From contig NZ_QCZJ01000012.1 of NCBI RefSeq assembly GCF_003075435.1, positions 62,001 through 126,000 on the forward strand: a stretch of DNA of 64,000 nucleotides, given 5' to 3'. Origin of the DNA: Terrimonas sp. Its GTDB lineage: Bacteria; Bacteroidota; Bacteroidia; Chitinophagales; Chitinophagaceae. The position numbers and the translations under genes were made by a program. Shown piece by piece: positions 51,724 to 61,385 of this stretch. Positions within the stretch are counted from its first letter, which is position 1. Every line of letters starts with the position of its first letter. The notes below the pieces were generated by a model. It ran no database searches. It was given only the letters and a program-made list of their open reading frames with translations, and was not told where the DNA came from.

Positions 51724-52476
51724 TTATGGATGAAGTAAATAAATGAATTGTAATCCAACGCCATAGGCCATTAACCATTTTGACTTGTAAAGAGCGTTAT
51801 TTTCAGGATTATTGCCTTCATAGAAAGCATCATCTAAAGCCCAAATGCTAAAAACAGGCAGATTGATCACCGGACTAAGTTCAATTCTTTTTCCCAATCG
51901 TTTGTTTATTCCCATTTGTAAATCTAAAGTGGCAGAAACATTCCTTTTTTTATAACGCATATACTTATTATCCGGCGGGCCTGTAGGGTAATCCTGCTTA
52001 ATTCTGTAATACTGCGAAAAAGAATAGGAATCGGTAATATTCATGCCTCCAGAGAGAGAAAAGCCATTTTTTAACGAAAATATTTTTTCAATACCGGCAG
52101 AGACTGACACCGTATTATACCAATATTTATTAGTAGAAAAAGGTATAAACAAGGGACTTGGATAATTTATTACCCTTGCACCAGCATCCCCAAACCTGCC
52201 TTCCGCATCAATTTTATTGAAAGAAAGCCTATAGTAGCCAAGTGCAAACTTCACTCTCAAATTGTCTGAAATTCCATGACCATATGCGATAGAAACTCCA
52301 TAGCTTTTACCCTGGATACTGATATCTTTGGCTGCTATAGAATTATCATCAAACCTAAACTTTGGATATTTATCGTACCTGAAGTAAGGCTTTATCTCAA
52401 GGGTAGAACTGATATTTTGCGCATAAGCTGAAAAAGTAATGAACAAAAGCGTAAATGATAACACAAGTGTTTTCAT
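51724..52476 (-). CDS. Outer-membrane beta-barrel protein (paralogue 2)
   Basis: A 250-residue protein with a signal peptide (MKTLVLSFTLLFITFSAYAQ, cleaved after YAQ) and an all-beta body (SYGVSIAYGHGISDNLRVKFALGYY; SVSAGIEKIFSLKNGFSLSGG). It parallels the downstream gene in size and strand layout, so they look like a tandem duplication that has diverged. First gene of the protease operon. Function unknown; might be a surface partner or a receptor of the protease. Confidence 0.75.
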   Translation of the reverse strand: MKTLVLSFTLLFITFSAYAQNISSTLEIKPYFRYDKYPKFRFDDNSIAAKDISIQGKSYGVSIAYGHGISDNLRVKFALGYYRLSFNKIDAEGRFGDAGARVINYPSPLFIPFSTNKYWYNTVSVSAGIEKIFSLKNGFSLSGGMNITDSYSFSQYYRIKQDYPTGPPDNKYMRYKKRNVSATLDLQMGINKRLGKRIELSPVINLPVFSIWALDDAFYEGNNPENNALYKSKWLMAYGVGLQFIYLLHP

Positions 52477-52811
52477 AAACTGATTTTAGGTTTAATGTAA
52501 TCCTCTTTCAGTTTTCTATTGTTACAACATCCAAAGCGGTTATTATGGGCATTTCAATATGAGTGAGAATTAAATTGGCGAAAACGTTGCACAAGTTTAT
52601 TGTGTCCCATGCTTTATTTTCTTAAGTGAATATAGGATGTTTTAAATTGATTTTACCAAAGTGTTTTCATATATATAATGTAGTAATGGTTTTGTTGTAG
52701 CCAACTGTATAGGGTTGTGTTTATGCTGGCGACTGATATACTGTTACAAAGCGTATCTTGAACTTTTAAAAATTCGAAGCCCTTAAAAATTCTGAAACAA
52801 ATCCTTAATCA
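52477..52811. other. Intergenic region upstream of the barrel/protease operon
   Basis: 335 AT-rich bases between hemW's stop and the barrel gene's start, both on the minus strand. It must carry the operon promoter. I see no convincing TAnnTTTG box on the minus strand, no strong hairpin and no gene. Confidence 0.5.
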
Positions 52812-53939
52812 CTAATCAAGAAACAACTTCGCCGCTAATCCATCCGCAAATAACTTCCCCTCATTCGTTAGTATAATATGCTCTTCATCCAAAATAATAT
52901 TCCCGCCTGTAAATGAAGCTGCTGTTTTTAAAATATTGGTGTAGTGATGTGCTCCAAAGCCGTTTTTAATTTTAATGAGATCAATGCCTTCCATTGTGCG
53001 CAGCGAAGTCATGATATATTCGTTGAGTTGCTGGGTTTCAGTTAGTGTTTCCTGCTCAACCGGTAATATATCCTGGTTGATTGATTTTATATATAAAGCA
53101 TTATTGGCAACATTCCAGCTTCTTGTATTTATACCATTAAACGAGTGGGCAGATGGCCCGAAACCGTAATAAGTTTTACCCTGCCAGTAAGCTGTATTGT
53201 GGCGACTACGCCTGCCCGGTAGTGAGAAGTTGGATATCTCGTAATGTTCATAGCCTGCATTATTCAACCAGTATATTAATTGCAGGAATTGTCTTGCCTG
53301 CTGATCGGGGTCAACATCCTGCATTTTGTGTTTGCTGATGAATTGCTGAAGTGCTGTTTTGGGCTCAACAGTAAGCGCATAACAGCTTATATGCGGCACC
53401 TGCAATTGCAATACCCTGTCCACATTATACTTCCAGTTTTCATCTGTAAGGGTAGGCGTGCCGTAAATAAGATCAACACTCAGGTTGTTGAATCCTGCCT
53501 GCTGCGCTTCAGCTATGCATTGCAAAGCCTGTTCGGCATTATGCGCACGATTCATCCATTTCAGGTCTTCTTCAAAAAAAGATTGTATGCCTATGCTCAG
53601 CCTGTTAATACCGGTTTGTTTCCATCGCGCCAGGTTTTGCGGGGTGATATCATCCGGGTTCGCTTCCAGGGTAATTTCAGCGTTATCAGCAATAATAAAC
53701 TTTGAATGCAGCAAAGAAAAAATACTTCTCAATTCATCTGCTGAAAGCAGACTGGGTGTACCTCCGCCAAAATAAATGGTTTCAATTGTTTCGCCAGCGG
53801 CAAAAGAGGCTGTCATTGCTATCTCTTTCAATAAAGCATCAATTAAATCGTTCTTTTGTTTCAGTGTGGTAGAAAAGTGGAAATTGCAGTACAAGCAAGC
53901 CTGTTTACAAAAAGGAATATGAATATAAATGCCTGCCAA
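52812..53939 (-). CDS. hemW: Radical SAM haem chaperone HemW
   Basis: A 375-residue protein. The iron-sulphur motif CKQACLYC (C11, C15, C18) gives the CxxxCxxC of radical SAM enzymes, and the N-terminus MAGIYIHIPF is typical. GGGTPSLL and TLEANPDDI are family blocks. HemW delivers haem to respiratory enzymes; it was long misnamed oxygen-independent coproporphyrinogen oxidase. Divergent from the Omp85 gene with only 48 bases between start codons. Confidence 0.93.
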   Translation of the reverse strand: MAGIYIHIPFCKQACLYCNFHFSTTLKQKNDLIDALLKEIAMTASFAAGETIETIYFGGGTPSLLSADELRSIFSLLHSKFIIADNAEITLEANPDDITPQNLARWKQTGINRLSIGIQSFFEEDLKWMNRAHNAEQALQCIAEAQQAGFNNLSVDLIYGTPTLTDENWKYNVDRVLQLQVPHISCYALTVEPKTALQQFISKHKMQDVDPDQQARQFLQLIYWLNNAGYEHYEISNFSLPGRRSRHNTAYWQGKTYYGFGPSAHSFNGINTRSWNVANNALYIKSINQDILPVEQETLTETQQLNEYIMTSLRTMEGIDLIKIKNGFGAHHYTNILKTAASFTGGNIILDEEHIILTNEGKLFADGLAAKLFLD

Positions 53940-53952
53940 CTGTTATACTATT

Positions 53953-53982
53953 TTTGAATTCAGACTGATGCTTTTAGATTTG
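53953..53982 (+). promoter_or_regulatory. Bacteroidetes-type promoter of the Omp85 gene
   Basis: TTTG (53953-53956), 18 bases, then TAGATTTG (53975-53982): both elements of the Bacteroidetes promoter at near-ideal spacing. The -7 box ends 5 bases before the ATG at 53988, so the predicted start of transcription coincides with the start codon. Confidence 0.55.
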
Positions 53983-53987
53983 TTATA

Positions 53988-55799
53988 ATGAGCCGGTTAC
54001 GTTGTGTTTCAGGATTGTTTTTTTTGCTGATGCTCTCCCTGCATGGTAGTGCCCAGCAAACCTACAGGCTCAGGTATTTTTTTGTTGACAAAGATACCAC
54101 CTTCTCATTGCATACACTTGATTTGCAGGATGTGTTTTCCAATCAGCTGGTATGTAAAGCATATATTGATAAAATTGTGCCTGCATTGCGGTTAAAAGGG
54201 TATGCAGGTGCTTCGGTAGATAGCCTTGTGTTTGATTCAACATCGGCTGCTGCATGGCTATACCTTGGGGAAGCATACCGCTGGATAAGGCTGAATACAG
54301 ATAATGCAGACAGGCAAATGCTTTCTGCCATTGGCTGGAATGATAAGTATGTGAATGGGCAGCCCATTGATTTTGTACAACTGCAATACTGGCAAAACCG
54401 TATGCTGAATTATTATGAGAACAATGGCCACCCTTTTGCAAGTATAGTACTGGACAGCATGACAATGCTTGATGCAGGGCTTTATGCAAAGCTGGATACA
54501 AAAAAAGGCCCGGAATATATTATTGACAGTATAAGAGTATATGGCAGGGCAAAAATCTCCAATTTTTTCCTGCAGAAATACCTTGGCATAGAGAACGGTT
54601 CATTATACAAAAAAGAGCGTTTGCAGAATGTGAGCAGGCGCTTGCTGGAGCTGCCTTATCTTAAAGAGATTAAAGCCTGGGATGTGTCGATGGCCGGCAC
54701 AGGTTCGGTATTGAATTTATATATTGACCCTAAAAAGAGCAGCCAGGTAGATGTATTGGTGGGCTTTTTACCCGCAACCAACACGCCGGGAAGAACGAAA
54801 CTCCAGTTAACCGGCGAGGCTAATATCAACCTGAAAAATGCGCTGGGCGCAGGAGAAACCCTCGGTGTTAACTGGCAGCAGATACAGGTTAAATCTCCGA
54901 GATTGCATTTGTTATATGAACATCCTTATCTTTTTAATACGCCTTTCGGTATTAATTTCAATTTTGATCTGCTGAAAAAAGATTCTTCCTTTCTTAACCT
55001 GAATACAAAATTCGGCATACAATATATATCAACCGGCAGGCAAAGCGCAAGTGTTTTTTTGCAAAATGCTACAACAAATGTATTGCCCTCCGGTATAGAT
55101 ACTGCGCAGATACGAGTAACCAAAACACTGCCTGCTTACATTGACGCAAGCACAACCAATCTTGGACTGCAATACATCTTTAATAATACAGATTATAAAT
55201 TCAATCCCCGCAGGGGCAATGAATATAATATTATAGTTGCTGCTGGTATCCGTAAGATAAAGCCAAATACCTCGGTTACAAAAATGACCAAAGATGCTGG
55301 TGGTAATGACTTTAACTATGCATCACTTTATGATACGCTTGATAAAAAGACCTATCTCGCAAGAATAAATTTTTCAGGCGCTCATTATTTTAAGATGGGC
55401 AAGCAATCTGCTTTAAAGGTGGCGGTAAATGCAGGGGGAATATTTACCCGCAATATTTTTCAGAATGAAATGTACCAGATAGGCGGCTATAAATTATTGA
55501 GAGGTTTTGATGAAGAAAGTATATATGCTTCCAAATACAGCGTTATTACCGCAGAGTACAGGTTTTTTATCGGGTTGAATTCTTATTTCTTTGGGTTTGC
55601 AGATGGTGGTTGGGCGAAAAATGAATTATATACAGCCATTAATCAAACCGCGCATACTTATATGGGGTTTGGTGTGGGCATGGCGTTTGAAACAAAGGCT
55701 GGGATATTTAACCTGAGCTATGCGGTGGGTAAAAGAGACGATGTGCCATTAAATTTTCGCCAGGCCAAAATACATTTTGGATTAGTGAGTTTATTTTAA
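53988..55799 (+). CDS. Omp85-family outer-membrane protein (BamA/TamA-like)
   Basis: A 603-residue barrel protein. Signal peptide (LFFLLMLSLHGSAQ). The N-terminal half contains POTRA-like modules: YWQNRMLNYYENNGHPFASIVLDSM and YIIDSIRVYGRAKISNFFLQKYLGI, then LQNVSRRLLELPYL. The C-terminal half is a 16-strand-type barrel with the Omp85 motif GGYKLLRGFDEESIYASKY (RGF) and a final aromatic strand (KIHFGLVSLF). It may export or insert particular proteins or glycolipids; the main BamA is usually larger, so this is a secondary member. Confidence 0.88.
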   Translation: MSRLRCVSGLFFLLMLSLHGSAQQTYRLRYFFVDKDTTFSLHTLDLQDVFSNQLVCKAYIDKIVPALRLKGYAGASVDSLVFDSTSAAAWLYLGEAYRWIRLNTDNADRQMLSAIGWNDKYVNGQPIDFVQLQYWQNRMLNYYENNGHPFASIVLDSMTMLDAGLYAKLDTKKGPEYIIDSIRVYGRAKISNFFLQKYLGIENGSLYKKERLQNVSRRLLELPYLKEIKAWDVSMAGTGSVLNLYIDPKKSSQVDVLVGFLPATNTPGRTKLQLTGEANINLKNALGAGETLGVNWQQIQVKSPRLHLLYEHPYLFNTPFGINFNFDLLKKDSSFLNLNTKFGIQYISTGRQSASVFLQNATTNVLPSGIDTAQIRVTKTLPAYIDASTTNLGLQYIFNNTDYKFNPRRGNEYNIIVAAGIRKIKPNTSVTKMTKDAGGNDFNYASLYDTLDKKTYLARINFSGAHYFKMGKQSALKVAVNAGGIFTRNIFQNEMYQIGGYKLLRGFDEESIYASKYSVITAEYRFFIGLNSYFFGFADGGWAKNELYTAINQTAHTYMGFGVGMAFETKAGIFNLSYAVGKRDDVPLNFRQAKIHFGLVSLF

Positions 55800-55809
55800 G
55801 GGAAATGTA

Positions 55810-55837
55810 TTTGAGAGATAGTATTAGAATATTTTTG
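55810..55837 (+). promoter_or_regulatory. Possible promoter of the DUF4271-hemD unit
   Basis: TTTG (55810-55813) and TATTTTTG (55830-55837) with 16 bases between. The spacing is a little short of the usual 18-20. The start codon (TTG at 55861) follows 23 bases later. Confidence 0.4.
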
Positions 55838-55860
55838 CGCAATAATTAAATCCGGCATTT

Positions 55861-56874
55861 TTGAGAAGCTTTATCTGTTTTATAATATTTCAATGCTTAC
55901 TTGTTTTTGCACTAAGTGCGCAAGATGATTCTGCTGTTGTAAAACCACAACCGGATACGGCTGCAATACACATTGCAGATACCGCGCAAAAGAAGGTTAT
56001 AAAAAAGAAACCGGCAGTAGCTCCTGTTGCAAAAAAGGATAGCATAGAAGGAATACAACAACAGGTAGCGCCGGTGCAGGCGCCCATGCCGGCAGTTAAT
56101 GCAGACAGTGCAAAAGTTTCGGCTTTTCCTTACGGAGATTATACAGCCGCTTTTATAAATGATCATCCTTATTATAATATAAAAGAGGGCCTGGTTAACA
56201 TGGCATCCAAACCGTACAAAGCATCCGATAAAGACGAATTGTTTTATATTATCTGTGCTACCCTTCTTTTCCTGGGGATATTACGTGTTAGTTTTCCAAA
56301 GTATTTCAACGACCTCTTTAATGTATTCTGGCGCTCAACGCGGCAAAAGCAGATCAGAGACCAGCTTCAGCAGGCTGGTATGACAACCCTGCTTTTTAAT
56401 ATTTTCTTTGTTTTCAGCCTTTCATTGTTTGCCTATCTTACTATTGATCATCTTACCGGCAGCATAAAAAAACCATGGATGATGTTTGGCCTATGTTTTT
56501 TTACCATTGGGGCCATTTATACCTTCAAATATTTTATTCTGAAATTTTCCGGCTGGATATTCGGGCAGGAAGAAGCAGCGGCAGCTTATGCCTTTATTGT
56601 GTTCATGATCAATAAAATACTCGCTGTTTTGCTCCTTCCTTTTATCCTGCTTCTGGCGTTTTCTGATAGCGGTATCAGGCAGGCGGCATTCAGCATTGCC
56701 GTCATCTCGATAATTTTTATTCTTATTTATCGTTTTATATTGGCATATAGTAACTTGCGTAATGAGCTAAAAATAAGCGGATTGCACCTGATTCTCTATG
56801 TGGCAGGCTTTGAGATCATTCCTGTATTGTTGATTTACAGGCTGTTGGTAGATTTTTTTGCAAGAAGTTTGTAA
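55861..56874 (+). CDS. DUF4271 family membrane protein
   Basis: A 337-residue protein with a signal-like N-terminus (FICFIIFQCLLVFALSAQ), a Pro/Lys/Val-rich periplasmic linker (KKKPAVAPVAKKD), and seven or so membrane helices in the second half. Start is TTG at 55861; no ATG exists before the signal. DUF4271 genes sit directly before hemD throughout Bacteroidetes. Function unknown. Its last 17 bases overlap the region before hemD, and the predicted hemD promoter box TAACTTTG (56872-56879) covers its stop codon. Confidence 0.85.
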   Translation: MRSFICFIIFQCLLVFALSAQDDSAVVKPQPDTAAIHIADTAQKKVIKKKPAVAPVAKKDSIEGIQQQVAPVQAPMPAVNADSAKVSAFPYGDYTAAFINDHPYYNIKEGLVNMASKPYKASDKDELFYIICATLLFLGILRVSFPKYFNDLFNVFWRSTRQKQIRDQLQQAGMTTLLFNIFFVFSLSLFAYLTIDHLTGSIKKPWMMFGLCFFTIGAIYTFKYFILKFSGWIFGQEEAAAAYAFIVFMINKILAVLLLPFILLLAFSDSGIRQAAFSIAVISIIFILIYRFILAYSNLRNELKISGLHLILYVAGFEIIPVLLIYRLLVDFFARSL

Positions 56875-56926
56875 CTTTGCAGCGACGTTGCCGAATACAG
56901 ACAAACATATAGTAAAACAGAAAACA

Positions 56927-57706
56927 ATGGCAGGAAATAGTTCTGTTGTTCCTATTAAAAAAGTGCTGATAACCCAACCGCGCCCTGATTCAGATAAATC
57001 TCCTTATTTTGAATTGGCTAAAAGGCATAGTGTAGAGTTGGAATTTTTCCCCTTTATTCGCCTTGAAGGAATACCTGCTAAAGACTTTCGGAAGCAAAAA
57101 ATAGATATAGCCCAGTATAGTGCGGTTATTTTTACTAGTCGCCATGCTATAGACCACTTTTTTCGCACCTGCGAAGAGCTAAAAGTGACTATATCGCAAG
57201 ACACAAAATACTTCTGTATCACCGAATCTGTCGCTTTATATCTTCAGAAGTTCATCCTGTACCGAAAGCGTAAAGTGTTTTACGGAGCTGATGGTACTAA
57301 CAAAAGTTTGTTTGATGTAATAAACAAGCATAAAGAAAACGAAAAGTTCCTGTACCCCTGTTCTGAAAATCAGCAGGATAACGAAATCGTGAACTGGCTT
57401 AAAACAAACAAATGTGAGTTTGTAACGCCATTTATGTACAGAACTATCAGTAACGATGTGAAACAGTTGCTTACAAAGGCAGAATACGATATTATCTGCT
57501 TCTTTACGCCAAGTGGTGTAAAAAGCCTGCTCGAAAATTTTCCGAGATATAAGCAAAACGGTACTAGAATAGGCGCTTTTGGAAATAATACTTCAAGAGC
57601 TGTTGAGGAAGCCGGGTTAACATTGCATATTAAGGCTCCCGCGCCGGAAACCCCTTCGATGGTGGCTGCCCTGGAAAAATATATGAACAGCTATAAAACA
57701 AAATAA
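56927..57706 (+). CDS. hemD: Uroporphyrinogen-III synthase
   Basis: Closes and inverts a ring of hydroxymethylbilane to uroporphyrinogen III in haem/sirohaem/cobalamin synthesis. 259 residues from the ATG at 56927: the frame is open further upstream but overlaps the DUF4271 gene, and a -7 box lies at 56872-56879. VLITQPRPDSDKSPYFELAK, AVIFTSRHAIDHFFR, YDIICFFTPSGVKSLLENF and GAFGNNTSRAVEEAGL are the expected blocks of the two-domain fold. Confidence 0.92.
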   Translation: MAGNSSVVPIKKVLITQPRPDSDKSPYFELAKRHSVELEFFPFIRLEGIPAKDFRKQKIDIAQYSAVIFTSRHAIDHFFRTCEELKVTISQDTKYFCITESVALYLQKFILYRKRKVFYGADGTNKSLFDVINKHKENEKFLYPCSENQQDNEIVNWLKTNKCEFVTPFMYRTISNDVKQLLTKAEYDIICFFTPSGVKSLLENFPRYKQNGTRIGAFGNNTSRAVEEAGLTLHIKAPAPETPSMVAALEKYMNSYKTK

Positions 57707-57722
57707 CTCCGAATTTCGCTGA

Positions 57723-59765
57723 ATGGATAATTACTCAAATCATCTCATTCACGAAACAAGTCCTTACCTACTTCAGCACGCACATAACCCTGTGGATTGG
57801 TATCCCTGGGGAGAAACTGCCCTGCAAAAAGCTTTACAGGAAGATAAGCCTATACTGGTAAGCATTGGATATTCAGCCTGTCATTGGTGTCATGTGATGG
57901 AGAAAGAAAGTTTTGAAGACGAGGAGATAGCGGCTTTCATGAATGATCACTTTGTAAATATCAAGATCGATCGTGAAGAGCGGCCTGACCTCGATCATAT
58001 ATACATGAATGCCGTACAAACAATGACAGGCAGTGGCGGATGGCCATTAAATGTTTTTCTTACACCAGGTAAAAAGCCATTTTATGGCGGCACATATTTT
58101 CCCCCTTCACCTGTAGCCGGCCGGCCCTCATGGGAGCAGATACTGGTTGGGGTGATGAAGGCTTTTAAAGAAAAACGAGCAGAGATAAACAACCAGGCAG
58201 AAGATCTTACACAACATCTTTTGCAGTCCAACTCATTTGGTATAAGTCCGGTTTCAAATGGTGGAAAAATATCCCACAAGGATATAGATACCATGTTTGA
58301 AAACCTGATGACCAATGCTGATACGGAATGGGGTGGCTTTGGACGTGCACCAAAATTTCCACAAACATTTTCCATTGCATTTTGCCTGCGTTACTACTAT
58401 TACTATAAAAATGAAACTGCTTTACGCCAGGCACTGCTTAGCCTGGATAAAATGATATATGGCGGGATATATGATCAATTAGGCGGAGGGTTTGCCAGGT
58501 ATTCAACGGATACGGAATGGCTGGTTCCGCATTTTGAAAAAATGTTGTACGATAACGCTTTGCTCATTGCCGTTTTGTGCGATGCATACCAGCTCACAAA
58601 GCATAGTTTGTATAAAGATATAATTGATCAAACCTTTGGATTTGTAAAGCGTGAACTGATGAGCAAAGAATGGGGCTTTTTTTCAGCGCTTGATGCAGAT
58701 AGTGAAGGAGAGGAGGGAAAATATTATGTATGGAATAAGCAGGAGGTAAATGATTTACTGGGCGATGCTGCTGCTTTATTTTGCGAATATTATGATATAA
58801 CTGAAAAGGGCAATTGGGAAGGCAGGAATATCCTCAATATTCCAAAACCATCAGAGGCTTTTGCGCCGGATAAGCAAATAAACCAGGCTGAATTAAGTAA
58901 CATACTTTCCGGTTGCGGTTCTGTTCTTTTGCGCGAAAGAAACAAGAGAACCAGGCCTGGGCTGGATGATAAAATTTTGCTCGGGTGGAATGCACTCATG
59001 AATACCGCCTGCTCAAAAGCATATGCAGCCACAGGGAATACCGCCTGTAAAGAGCTTGCCATAAAGAACCTGGAATTCTTATTGGCGAAATTCAGTAATG
59101 GCAATGGTTTAAGGCATACTTATAAGAATGGAAAAAGTGAAGTGCCTGCTTTTATTGATGATTATGCTTACCTTATTCAGGCGCTTATTCATTTGCAGGA
59201 AATTACCGGCAACCAGGACTATTTAAGAAAAGCAGAGGAATATGCACAATACGCAGTAAAGCATTTTATGGATGTGGAAACCGGTTTGTTTTTTTACACC
59301 CACAGCAACCAGGAGGATGTTGTTATACGTATAAAAGAAATATATGATGGCGCAACAGCCTCGGGCAATGCAATAATGGCTTGGAATTTGCAATATTTAT
59401 CGCTCGTTTTTAACAATAGTCAATGGAAGGAAATTGCTGATAAAATGACCGGTGCCGTTGCTGATATTGTGGTTAAATATCCTGTGTCTTTTGGCGCCTG
59501 GGCAGGCAGTATTACAGATAGCTGCAATAGTATTAATGAGATTGCTATAGTTGGAGAACAAGCTGAAGCGCTAAAAGATTGTTTATTATCTTATTATATG
59601 CCTAATAAAGTAATGCAAACATCAGTAAATGATGACGTCGCATTTCCTCTTTTATATAAGAGATGGGTAGAAAATAAGACATATATATACCTGTGCCGTA
59701 ATTATAATTGCCTGAGGCCGGTTGAGCATATTGAAGATCTGATAAGCCAGTTAGGGGGGAAGTGA
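57723..59765 (+). CDS. Thioredoxin domain-containing protein, DUF255/YyaL family
   Basis: A 680-residue protein with an N-terminal thioredoxin-like DUF255 domain (active site CHWCHVME, about 52-60; NRL-style start [18 protein letters not shown]) and a large C-terminal (alpha/alpha)6 barrel related to N-acylglucosamine 2-epimerases ([33 protein letters not shown]). Related to human SPATA20. Its substrate is unknown. Follows hemD by 16 bases and may share its transcript. Confidence 0.92.
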   Translation: MDNYSNHLIHETSPYLLQHAHNPVDWYPWGETALQKALQEDKPILVSIGYSACHWCHVMEKESFEDEEIAAFMNDHFVNIKIDREERPDLDHIYMNAVQTMTGSGGWPLNVFLTPGKKPFYGGTYFPPSPVAGRPSWEQILVGVMKAFKEKRAEINNQAEDLTQHLLQSNSFGISPVSNGGKISHKDIDTMFENLMTNADTEWGGFGRAPKFPQTFSIAFCLRYYYYYKNETALRQALLSLDKMIYGGIYDQLGGGFARYSTDTEWLVPHFEKMLYDNALLIAVLCDAYQLTKHSLYKDIIDQTFGFVKRELMSKEWGFFSALDADSEGEEGKYYVWNKQEVNDLLGDAAALFCEYYDITEKGNWEGRNILNIPKPSEAFAPDKQINQAELSNILSGCGSVLLRERNKRTRPGLDDKILLGWNALMNTACSKAYAATGNTACKELAIKNLEFLLAKFSNGNGLRHTYKNGKSEVPAFIDDYAYLIQALIHLQEITGNQDYLRKAEEYAQYAVKHFMDVETGLFFYTHSNQEDVVIRIKEIYDGATASGNAIMAWNLQYLSLVFNNSQWKEIADKMTGAVADIVVKYPVSFGAWAGSITDSCNSINEIAIVGEQAEALKDCLLSYYMPNKVMQTSVNDDVAFPLLYKRWVENKTYIYLCRNYNCLRPVEHIEDLISQLGGK

Positions 59766-59895
59766 TAAAGCGCAAAAAAGCACAATAAGTAATAACACCA
59801 ACCGTTTATATTACCTGTGTTGCCGGCATAATATGCCTGTACGCTAAAAAAAATATAATATTTGAAACGCTGAAAATTTAAATTAATATTTCATC

Positions 59896-59903
59896 TATAT
59901 TTG
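59896..59903 (+). promoter_or_regulatory. Putative -7 box of the gldKLMN operon
   Basis: TATATTTG, a perfect TAnnTTTG, lies 25 bases before the gldK ATG at 59929. A TTTG at 59861-59864 is 31 bases further up, too far for a canonical -33, so only the -7 box is supported. Confidence 0.45.
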
Positions 59904-59928
59904 TCCAAATACCCTTTAAGCTATTTTT

Positions 59929-61218
59929 ATGAAAGTGAAAAGCCTCTTCACCAATCTCTTTGTAATTACTGCATTCGCGTTAGCGATTGTAAGTTGTGGC
60001 AAGTCGAAATCATCTTCAAAAGGCTCATTACCCAAAGATAAAGGCCAACTGGTAGGTGTAGCTCCGGGTGGTAAATACTCTTTGCCAAAGCCTCCGGGTA
60101 TGACGTACATACCCCAGGGAACGTTTCACATGGGCCCCAGCGATGAGGATATCAACTATGCTTTTACTGCCCGTAACCGGCAGATTACTATCAGCGGTTT
60201 CTGGATGGATGAAACTGAGATAACCAATAATGAATATCGCCAGTTTGTTAACTGGGTAAGAGATTCCATTGCTGGTGAAAAGTTGGGTTATAAGTCAAAA
60301 GATGGTAATAGCCTTGACTGGAAAAAAGTTTCAACCATTAAATGGAACGATCCTAAAACAATTGAGCAGCTTGATGCTATGATTGTTTCTCCTGACAACC
60401 GCATTTTCGGCAAAAAAGAGCTGGACGCCAATAAACTGGTTTATCATTCAGAAACTTTTAAATACAAAGAAGCTGCTGCTAAAGAAAATGCTTCTCAGCC
60501 GCGCTCTAAGTATATTGAAAAGCTGGAAGTACCTATCTATCCTGATACTTTGGTTTGGGTAAGAGACTTTTCGTACTCTTATAATGAACCTATGTCAAAA
60601 AGATATTTTTCTCACCCGGCATTTGGTAACTATCCTGTGGTTGGTGTAAACTGGAAACAGGCGGTAGCATTTTGCGAGTGGAGAACAAAATACATGAATG
60701 CATATCTTGAATCTGAGAAAAGAACACAGGAATCTGATTTCAGGTTACCTACAGAAGCTGAATGGGAATATGCAGCACGCGGCGGACGTTCACAGGCGCC
60801 TTACCCATGGGGTGGTTATTACCTGAGGAACAAGAAAGGTTGTTTGTTAGCTAACTTTAAACCTGGCCGTGGTAACTATGCTGAAGATGGTGGCTTATAC
60901 CCTGTGCGTGCGGATGCTTATTGGCCTAATGATTTCGGTTTATATAATATGGCAGGAAATGTAGCGGAGTGGACTTCATCTTTCTATTATGAAGGCGCTT
61001 ACAACTTTCAGCATGATATGAACCCTGATATTCGCTGGAACGCTAAAGACAGTGATCCTCCCCGTATGAAACGTAAAGTTATACGCGGTGGTAGCTGGAA
61101 AGATGTTGGCTATTTCTTACAAACAAGCACCCGTGCTTACGAATACCAGGATACAGCAAAATCTTATATCGGCTTCAGGTGTGTTATCGATCTTCCGCCA
61201 TCCGGCAAGAACAGGTAA
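59929..61218 (+). CDS. gldK: Gliding/type IX secretion lipoprotein GldK
   Basis: A 429-residue lipoprotein (Cys23 in IVSCGKSK) with a formylglycine-generating/SUMF1-like fold. Landmarks: GMTYIPQGTFHMGPSD, FWMDETEITNNEYRQFVNW, VVGVNWKQAVAFCEWRT, RLPTEAEWEYAARGG and AGNVAEWTSSFYY, with GFRCVIDLPPSGKNR at the end. In Flavobacterium and Porphyromonas (PorK) it forms, with GldN/PorN, a large periplasmic ring near the outer membrane. First gene of the gldK-L-M-N operon. Confidence 0.96.
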   Translation: MKVKSLFTNLFVITAFALAIVSCGKSKSSSKGSLPKDKGQLVGVAPGGKYSLPKPPGMTYIPQGTFHMGPSDEDINYAFTARNRQITISGFWMDETEITNNEYRQFVNWVRDSIAGEKLGYKSKDGNSLDWKKVSTIKWNDPKTIEQLDAMIVSPDNRIFGKKELDANKLVYHSETFKYKEAAAKENASQPRSKYIEKLEVPIYPDTLVWVRDFSYSYNEPMSKRYFSHPAFGNYPVVGVNWKQAVAFCEWRTKYMNAYLESEKRTQESDFRLPTEAEWEYAARGGRSQAPYPWGGYYLRNKKGCLLANFKPGRGNYAEDGGLYPVRADAYWPNDFGLYNMAGNVAEWTSSFYYEGAYNFQHDMNPDIRWNAKDSDPPRMKRKVIRGGSWKDVGYFLQTSTRAYEYQDTAKSYIGFRCVIDLPPSGKNR

Positions 61219-61385
61219 TACAATCTGGTAGCACCATACCTAACTTATTGCTTAGTTAAATAATTTGAATCAGTAATTCTAAACTAATTATGCTTTGTGA
61301 AGTGCAATACTTGACATTGTATGATCATTACCTTTTGAAATCTAAAAAAAGAAAAACCCTTTAAAAAAACAAAAATTCTCTTTTT

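Noticed and set aside
50981-51778. Longer start (51778) for the first barrel gene
   Set aside because: It would overlap the upstream gene by 55 bases and bury the signal peptide; the ATG at 51712 gives a clean signal.
56858-56926. Longer start for hemD overlapping the DUF4271 gene
   Set aside because: The extra residues are not family-like and the promoter box at 56872-56879 lies inside them.
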